A DNA stretch of 26,983 nt from JBBIQS01 sp037442205 (GTDB lineage: Bacteria; Myxococcota; Myxococcia; Myxococcales; UBA5297): positions 1 to 26,983 of the forward strand of contig JBBIQS010000101.1 in assembly GCA_037442205.1 (NCBI GenBank), read 5' to 3'. Shown piece by piece: positions 21,979-26,983 of this stretch (position 1 is the first letter of the stretch; every line of letters begins with the position of its first letter). The position numbers were made by a program, and so were the translations under genes. The notes beneath the pieces are model-generated. The model saw nothing but the letters and a program-made list of their open reading frames with translations. It was not told the DNA's origin and made no database searches.

Positions 21979-24900
21979 TTAGCTCTCCAGCTTGTCGAGC
22001 GCGTCCACCACCTGGGTCCAGTCGTCGTCCCCCGACTTCTGCGGCTTGGCGCCCGAGACCGGCAGCGACACCACCTGCGTCCGATCGTTCTCCAAGTCGG
22101 CGACTGGGGCCTGCTTTACCGGAGGCCGAGGCGCCGCCGAGGGGGCGGCAGGCCTGGGCCCGACGGCCGTGTTGCCGCGGGCGACCGGAGCCGCCGTCGC
22201 CGCCGGCTTGGGCGCCGGGGTCGGGGCCGCCGCGGCCTTGGTCTTGAAGCGCGCCAGCTCCAGCTCGGCGACCTTGAGGGCCTTGGCCTTCTCCTGCACC
22301 GAGGTCTGCAGCCGCTGAATCTCCGACTGGCGCTGCGCCTCCTTGCGCTCCAGCTCGGCCTTGTGGCGCCCGGCCAGCTCCTCGAGATCCTTGGCCGCCT
22401 TGGCCTCCAGGTCCTTGCGCTCGCGCAGCGCCGCCTGCAGCCGCTGGGTGAGCTCGACGGCCTTGGCCTCGGCCTGGGAGGCCTTGCCCGCCCCGTCGCG
22501 CTCGGCGCGCACCTTGGCCTGGTTGGCCGCCTCGACGGTCTGCTCCAGCTCCTGGATGCGCTTGGCGCGGGCGGAGAGCTTCTCGTTGGCCTCGGCCACC
22601 AGCTTGGCGCGGTCGGCCTTCTGGGCCTCGACCGCCTTCTCCAGCTGGGACATGCGCGCCTGGTCCTTGGTGGAACGGGCCGCGTGCTCCTCGGACTCGC
22701 GCCGCCGCTCGCCGCGCTCGGCGTTGAGGGCCGCGGTCAGCTCGTTGATGCGGGCCTCGCGCTGGGCGACCCCCTTCTCCGCGTCGCGCCGGTGCCCCTG
22801 GCTCTCGGACTGCAGCTGGTCGAGCCGGGCGGTCAGCTGCTGCAGCTCGCCGGTGCGGGCCGCCAGCTCCTCGCGGACCTGCTCCAGCTCGACGCCCATC
22901 GCCTGCTTGACGGCGGCCGCCTGCTTGACCGCGCGGTCGTGCTCGTCCTTGCCGTGGGCGACCTGGGCCTCCAGGCGCTTGATGTTCTCGTTTCGGGCCA
23001 GCTGATCGCGGGAGGCGACCTCGGCGGCGCGGCGGGACTCCTGGGACAGCTGCTCGCGCTTGCGCCGCTCGTCGGCCAGCTCCTGAGAGCGGGCCGCCAG
23101 GTCCTTCTGCAAGAGTTGCTCGCGCCGGGTGGACTCCTCCTGCAGGCCGGCGAGCTTCTCCTCCAGGCTGGCCGCTGCCTCCTCGGCCTCGGCGAGGCGG
23201 GTGCGCATCCGGCCCTGCTCGCCCTCGCTGGTGCCCAGCTCGGTGCGGGTCTGGCCCAGCTCGGCCTCGAGATCGGCGATCTTCTCCAGCCCCTGGTCGC
23301 GCTCGCCGGTGAGGGCGGCGAGCTGGGCGTCGAGCTGGGCGATGTGCTCGGCGCTGGCCTTGTTCTCGCCGGCGCGGCTGGCCTGCTCCTCCTGCAGCGC
23401 CCCCTGGGTGTTGGACAGCTCGTCGGAAGTCTTGGCCAGCTCGTCGGTGAGGCGCTTGACCTCGCCGCGGGCGGCCTGCAGGTCGGCCTCGCGCTCGGCC
23501 TTGGCCTGGCGGGTGGCGCCCAGTTCCTGGGCGGTCTTCTGCTGCAGCTGCTGCAGGGTGGCGAACTCGGAGTCGCGGGAGGCCTTGGCGGCGCGCAGCT
23601 TCTCCAGCTCGGTGGAGAGCCGGGTCCCCTCGGTGCGGGCGGCGGTGAGCTGGGCGGTCAGCTCCTGCTCGCGCTCGGCGGCGGCCTGGCGCTCCGCCTC
23701 CAGCTCGCCCTCGAGCTCGCCGATCCTGGCGAGGTTGCCGGCGATCTGCTCCTGCAGCGCCGCCTCGCTGCGCTCCTTCTCGGCGCCCAGCTTCTCGTGT
23801 TCCTTCTCCAGGGCGGCCAGCTTCCCGGAGAGGGCGGCGATCTGGCCGTTGAGCTCCAGCGCCTCCTCGGCCTTGGCCTGGGCCAGCGCCTCCATCTCGC
23901 CGCGCAAGGTAGCGAGGTGGTCGTCGCGCTCGGCGATGGAGCCGAGCAGCTCCTCCTCGCGCTTGTCGGCGGCGGCCAGCGCCTGCGCCAGCTGCTGCTC
24001 CAGGGCCTGGATCTTGCCGGTGAGCTCGGCCTCCTGCAGCGCCTTGGCCTGCTGCAGGGCCGCCAGCTCGGCCTGCAGCGCGCGGATATTCTCGTCGCGC
24101 TGGGCGATCTGCTGGCTCAGCTCCTGCTCGCGCTGGGCGGCCTGCTGGCGGGCGAGGTTGAGCTCCTCGGCCAGCGCCTGGAGCTTGCCGCTGAGATCCT
24201 GCTCCGAGGCCGCCTTGGCCTGTTCCAGCGCCTGGTAGCGGGCGTCGCGCTCGGCCTCGCTGGCCTGCTTGGCCTGCTCGAGCGCCCGGTAGCGCTCGTC
24301 GCGCTCCTTCTCGCTCTGGGCCTTGGCGGCGGTGAGGTCGGCCAGGTTCTGGGTGAGGGTCTCGATCTCCTGGCGGGCCTGCTCCAGCTGGGCGCTGGTC
24401 TGGTCGAGATCGGCGCTCAGCTGCTCGATCTGCCCGTTGAGCTCGGCCTCGACCTGGTCGCCGTGGGCCTTGAGGGCTTCCAGCTCGCCCTCCAGCTCGC
24501 CGATCTTGGCCAGGTGCGCGCTCACCTGCGCCGACAGATCGGCCTCCAGGGCGAGGGCGCGCTCGTGCTCATCCTTGAGGGACAGTTCCAGCTTGGCGAT
24601 GCGCTCGTCGCGGTTGGCGAGCCGATCGGTCATCGACTGGCTGAGGCCGTCGCGCTGGTGGCGCAGGGTGTCGCGCTCCCGCTCGGTCTGGGCCAGGTCC
24701 TGCTCGGTCTGGGCCAGCTGGGCGAGCAGCTCTTCCCGCTGCGCCCGCTCGTCCGCCTGAGCCGCCCGGGCCTGCTCGCGCAGCAGGTTGAGCGAGGTGG
24801 TGGCCTCGTCGAGGTCGGCGCGCACCTGGTGCAGGTCCTGCTCGCGCTGGGACAGCGCCTGCGTCAGCTCGGCCTCGGCCAGCTTGCGCTCGCGCTGCTC

Positions 24901-26145
24901 CAGCGCCAGCTGGGCGTCGCGCTCCCGGGTCAGCGAGGTCAGCCGCTCCGACAGCTTCTGCCCGTCGTCGGCCAGCCCGGCGATCTCGTTCTCGCGCACC
25001 GCCAGGGTGTGGAGCAGCTCCTTCTCCCGCATCTCCGCCTTGAGGGTGTCGACCTGGTACTGCTTGTCGAGCGCCTCGTACTCGCGGTGGGAGTTGTCCA
25101 GCTCGACCCCGCGGGCGGCCAGATCGTCGTCGCGGTTGCGCACCTCTTTCTTGAGGTGGTTGAGCTCCTTTTCCTTGCCGGCGACGACCTCGATCAGCTC
25201 CTTCTCCTGGCTGAACTTCTGCAGCAGCAGGTCGTCGATGGCCGCGCCGTGCTCCTGCTCCTTGTGGACGAAGGCCTGCTGGGCCTCGTTGAAGCGGTGC
25301 ACCAGGTCGTCGACTTGCTTCTTGAAGCCGGTGATCTCGACGTCCTTCTCGTGCAGCCGGTCGTCGAGCGAGAGCAGCTCGCGCTCGCGGGCGGCCCAGA
25401 TCTCGCTGATGCGGGCGATCTGGCCCTCGCGGGACTTCAGCTCGTCGCGCAGGACCTGCAGCTTGCCCTCGGGAGTGGCCAGCAGGTCGCGGCGCGGCGG
25501 CTTGCGCACCGCCTGCTTGGCCTCGGCCAGGAGCTCAGCCTTGCGGTCGGCGATGGAGCTGAAGGCGCGCTCCAGAAACTGGCGATCGTCGTCGGTGATG
25601 GCGGTGCGCCGCTCGCGCTTGGGCACCGGCGGCGGCCGGCTGTTGTTGCTCAGCGGAGGCGGAGCGGCCTGGGCCGGGGCGGCCTCGCCGCCGGCAGCTC
25701 GGGGGGACCGCATCCGCCCGAAGGCGTCGTCGACGTCATCGCCGCCGGCGGCGACCGCGGCGTCGCCGATCTCCACCGGGGCGTTGAGCAGCCCGGTGGC
25801 CATCGCGACCAGGGCCTCCATCTCGAAGGGGATGCGCAGGTAGCCGTCGGCGGCGCCTGGGCTGGCGCGGTGGCGCTCGAGGGCCTCGGGGCTGGCCTCG
25901 CTCATCAGCAGCACCGGGAAATTGCCGAAGCGCTTCTTGAGCTGGCCGCACAGCGAGAAACCGGCCTGGTCGGGGAGCTCGGCGCGCAGCACCACCATGT
26001 CCGGGCGACGCTTCTCGATCTCGCGCTGGGCCTCGGCGGCGTCGGTGGCGAGGGCGGTCTGAAAGCCGGCTCCGCGCAGCGCTGAGGCGATGGACAGGGC
26101 GAAGTCGTTTTGGTGCTCGACGATCAGGACGCGACGTGGATCCAT
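21979..26145 (-). CDS. AglZ/FrzS-like pseudo-receiver and giant coiled-coil protein
   Basis: The 1388-residue protein begins with a response-regulator fold (residues about 3-115: RRVLIVEHQNDFALSIASAL ... GAADGYLRIPFEMEALV). The phosphoacceptor Asp is replaced by Arg54 (VVLRAELPDQAGF), the acidic pocket reads Glu10-His11, and the invariant Lys is Arg104, so it cannot be phosphorylated normally. After a Pro-rich linker, residues of about 205-1310 are an almost unbroken Glu/Gln/Ala/Leu coiled coil. The C-terminus is Ala/Pro rich and has two TQVV motifs (DRTQVVSLP and DDWTQVVDALDKLES). Architecture and length closely match AglZ of Myxococcus xanthus (about 1395 residues), a gliding-motility scaffold that binds the GTPase MglA, and its relative FrzS. 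No mglA or agl genes are in the window, so the motility role is inferred. The ATG at 26143-26145 gives the typical receiver start; the upstream in-frame extension lacks support. Confidence 0.85.
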   Translation of the reverse strand: MDPRRVLIVEHQNDFALSIASALRGAGFQTALATDAAEAQREIEKRRPDMVVLRAELPDQAGFSLCGQLKKRFGNFPVLLMSEASPEALERHRASPGAADGYLRIPFEMEALVAMATGLLNAPVEIGDAAVAAGGDDVDDAFGRMRSPRAAGGEAAPAQAAPPPLSNNSRPPPVPKRERRTAITDDDRQFLERAFSSIADRKAELLAEAKQAVRKPPRRDLLATPEGKLQVLRDELKSREGQIARISEIWAARERELLSLDDRLHEKDVEITGFKKQVDDLVHRFNEAQQAFVHKEQEHGAAIDDLLLQKFSQEKELIEVVAGKEKELNHLKKEVRNRDDDLAARGVELDNSHREYEALDKQYQVDTLKAEMREKELLHTLAVRENEIAGLADDGQKLSERLTSLTRERDAQLALEQRERKLAEAELTQALSQREQDLHQVRADLDEATTSLNLLREQARAAQADERAQREELLAQLAQTEQDLAQTERERDTLRHQRDGLSQSMTDRLANRDERIAKLELSLKDEHERALALEADLSAQVSAHLAKIGELEGELEALKAHGDQVEAELNGQIEQLSADLDQTSAQLEQARQEIETLTQNLADLTAAKAQSEKERDERYRALEQAKQASEAERDARYQALEQAKAASEQDLSGKLQALAEELNLARQQAAQREQELSQQIAQRDENIRALQAELAALQQAKALQEAELTGKIQALEQQLAQALAAADKREEELLGSIAERDDHLATLRGEMEALAQAKAEEALELNGQIAALSGKLAALEKEHEKLGAEKERSEAALQEQIAGNLARIGELEGELEAERQAAAEREQELTAQLTAARTEGTRLSTELEKLRAAKASRDSEFATLQQLQQKTAQELGATRQAKAEREADLQAARGEVKRLTDELAKTSDELSNTQGALQEEQASRAGENKASAEHIAQLDAQLAALTGERDQGLEKIADLEAELGQTRTELGTSEGEQGRMRTRLAEAEEAAASLEEKLAGLQEESTRREQLLQKDLAARSQELADERRKREQLSQESRRAAEVASRDQLARNENIKRLEAQVAHGKDEHDRAVKQAAAVKQAMGVELEQVREELAARTGELQQLTARLDQLQSESQGHRRDAEKGVAQREARINELTAALNAERGERRRESEEHAARSTKDQARMSQLEKAVEAQKADRAKLVAEANEKLSARAKRIQELEQTVEAANQAKVRAERDGAGKASQAEAKAVELTQRLQAALRERKDLEAKAAKDLEELAGRHKAELERKEAQRQSEIQRLQTSVQEKAKALKVAELELARFKTKAAAAPTPAPKPAATAAPVARGNTAVGPRPAAPSAAPRPPVKQAPVADLENDRTQVVSLPVSGAKPQKSGDDDWTQVVDALDKLES
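24199..24306 (-). repeat. Tandem 54-bp repeat inside the coiled coil
   Basis: Units 24253-24306 and 24199-24252 encode two adjacent 18-residue copies, ERDERYRALEQAKQASEA and ERDARYQALEQAKAASEQ (residues 614-649). This shows that the rod grew by internal duplication. Other near-repeats are GELEGELEALK (about 24490) and GELEGELEAER (about 23705). Confidence 0.8.
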
Positions 26146-26233
26146 GACCTGCCAATCTTCACGAAGGTCCGCCGCCTCCCGGGCCATCTCGATGCCGGAA
26201 CCCGGGCGAGACAAGGCGGCGAAAAGTGGCGCC

Positions 26234-26262
26234 ATCCTAGCACGCGAGGGCGGCGGCGCCAG
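26234..26262 (-). promoter_or_regulatory. Possible promoter of the AglZ-like gene
   Basis: TAGGAT (26239-26234, minus strand) is preceded by TGC, an extended -10 arrangement. The -35 hexamer 17 bp upstream is CTGGCG, matching 3 of 6. The leader would be about 80 nt. The terminator at 26281-26328 makes a separate promoter here likely. Confidence 0.45.
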
Positions 26263-26280
26263 AAGTCGATTCGCCTCCGA

Positions 26281-26328
26281 AAAAGGCCGGCCGGGAATGC
26301 CAAGCAGTCGGCATCAGGGGCCTTTTTC
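26281..26328 (-). terminator. Strong two-way intrinsic terminator
   Basis: AAAAAGGCC at 26281-26289 and GGCCTTTTT at 26320-26328 form a 9-bp outer stem with an A-run on one side and a T-run on the other. An inner stem ATGCC/GGCAT (26298-26302 and 26311-26315) closes an 8-nt loop. It starts 15 bp after the stop of the upstream minus-strand gene, which it should terminate. Confidence 0.82.
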
Positions 26329-26343
26329 ACCCCCTGCCCGGCG

Positions 26344-26983
26344 TCAGCTGCCGGTCTGATCGGCGCCCTTGGGCTTGCCGTTGGCGGCCGGCTCGGCCCC
26401 CACTGCGCGGCGGGTCACCGGGACCTGGAACGGCGCGTATCCCAAAAGCAGGTGGCCGAGCCACTCCTCGGTGGCTCCCAGGCCGCTCGAGGGTGTGAGG
26501 GCTGGTTGGGAGGCATCGGAGAGCGCGGGCCCGGCCTTGGGCACGGTGGGCGGGACGTGCATCGGCGTGGGCATCGCCTCGAGGTCGGCGGCGCCGACTT
26601 CGATCGGCTCTTCGCCGTGCGGCCGCGGGGTGAGCTGGCGCATCAGCGCGGGGCGGGGCTCGGCGGCCATCGGCGTCGCTCCTGGCGGGAGGGGGTCGCG
26701 GGGCGGCCCGGCCAGGGCGCCCTCGGGCGAGGGGACGGGAGCGATGGCGCCCACTGCGGCCGCCGCAGGCGCGACGACGCCCAGCACGGACGAGGGCGGC
26801 AGCAAGATCGGGCTCCTGCGAATCTCAACCGGCTGGGGGCGCCGCCTGCGGCGGGCCTTCCGAGCGCGAGCCGAGGCCTCATCGGAGCGCGCGGCCTCGG
26901 ACGCGGGCGCGGCGGTCTCAGACGCGGGCGCGGCGGTCTCAGACGCGGGCGCGGCGGTCTCAGACGCGGGCGCGGCGGTTTCA
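26344..26983 (-). CDS. Low-complexity Ala/Pro-rich protein, 5' end outside window
   Basis: The reading frame is open from the right edge to a TGA at 26344, giving at least 212 residues. From the visible N-side it contains four copies of a 7-residue unit SETAAPA, then EAARSDEASARARKARRRRRPQ, a strongly basic patch, then Pro/Ala-rich sequence (VVAPAAAAVGAIAPVPSPEG). The C-terminal part (GLGATEEWLGHLLLGYAPFQVP) is more structured in composition. A possible internal TTG start at 26805 is not preferred, because the frame continues coherently into the repeat. I do not recognise a family. It is upstream of the AglZ-like gene on the same strand but is separated from it by a strong terminator. Confidence 0.6.
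   Translation of the reverse strand, partial: ETAAPASETAAPASETAAPASETAAPASEAARSDEASARARKARRRRRPQPVEIRRSPILLPPSSVLGVVAPAAAAVGAIAPVPSPEGALAGPPRDPLPPGATPMAAEPRPALMRQLTPRPHGEEPIEVGAADLEAMPTPMHVPPTVPKAGPALSDASQPALTPSSGLGATEEWLGHLLLGYAPFQVPVTRRAVGAEPAANGKPKGADQTGS
26900..26983 (-). repeat. Four tandem copies of a 21-bp repeat, continuing off the edge
   Basis: Copies lie at 26900-26920, 26921-26941, 26942-26962 and 26963-26983. The first three are identical and the fourth has one C-to-T change. A degenerate copy precedes them at about 26879-26899. The period is a multiple of three, so copy-number changes keep the reading frame and lengthen the SETAAPA repeat. More copies probably lie outside the window. 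Confidence 0.92.

Noticed and set aside
22363..26085. Plus-strand open frame of 1240 codons opposite the coiled-coil gene
   Set aside because: Its Leu/Gly/Ala-rich product mirrors the Gln/Glu/Ala codons of the coiled coil on the other strand. No start signal or domain supports it.
26900..26983. CRISPR-like array at the right edge
   Set aside because: The 21-bp units are directly adjacent with no spacers and are in frame with a coding sequence, so this is a coding tandem repeat.

Overview
This GC-rich window most likely comes from a delta-proteobacterial / Myxococcota-type genome. Three genes point that way: a very long pseudo-receiver plus coiled-coil protein of the AglZ/FrzS motility type, a cysteine-rich IgGFc-binding-family lipoprotein, and two different sets of complex I genes. 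This placement is an inference from gene content, not from a ribosomal marker.

Positions 1-10767 (minus strand) hold a tight respiratory complex I operon in the order nuoA-B-C-D-H-I-J-K-L-M-N; nuoN runs off the left edge. nuoE, nuoF and nuoG (the NADH-oxidising module) are not in the operon: nuoD and nuoH are 22 bp apart. Several subunits are decorated: NuoC and NuoI have Ala/Pro tails, NuoJ has a signal-like N-terminus, NuoL has a His-rich insert and NuoH is long. Each of the four longest spacers within the operon contains a GC-rich inverted repeat.

Positions 10768-11131 are a divergent promoter region. On the other side, on the plus strand, is a second, clearly different nuoA-nuoB pair with its own sigma70-like promoter, a good ribosome-binding site and a terminator. 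No further nuo genes follow it.

Positions 12215-13029 are mostly non-coding, with a remnant of an RCC1-repeat gene. Positions 13030-16866 (minus) carry two envelope-related transcription units. One is a TPR/glutaredoxin protein followed by pgeF, which edits peptidoglycan precursors. The other is a CpoB/YbgF-like TPR lipoprotein followed by a LysM protein. A terminator and a strong promoter are packed back to back between the units.

Positions 17039-19158 (plus) encode a membrane diguanylate cyclase with a periplasmic CXXCH (haem c type) sensor, HAMP, GAF and an apparently active GGDEF domain with an I-site. Positions 19367-21898 (minus) encode the IgGFc-type lipoprotein. Positions 21979-26145 (minus) encode the AglZ-like protein. 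A strong stem-loop terminator separates it from a 5'-truncated, low-complexity gene that ends the window in four copies of a 21-bp repeat.

I did not find a wholly new system. The most interesting items are the EFG-less complex I beside an orphan second nuoAB pair, the haem-type diguanylate cyclase, and the AglZ-like scaffold with no phosphoacceptor residue. No tRNA, rRNA, CRISPR array or transposase was seen.
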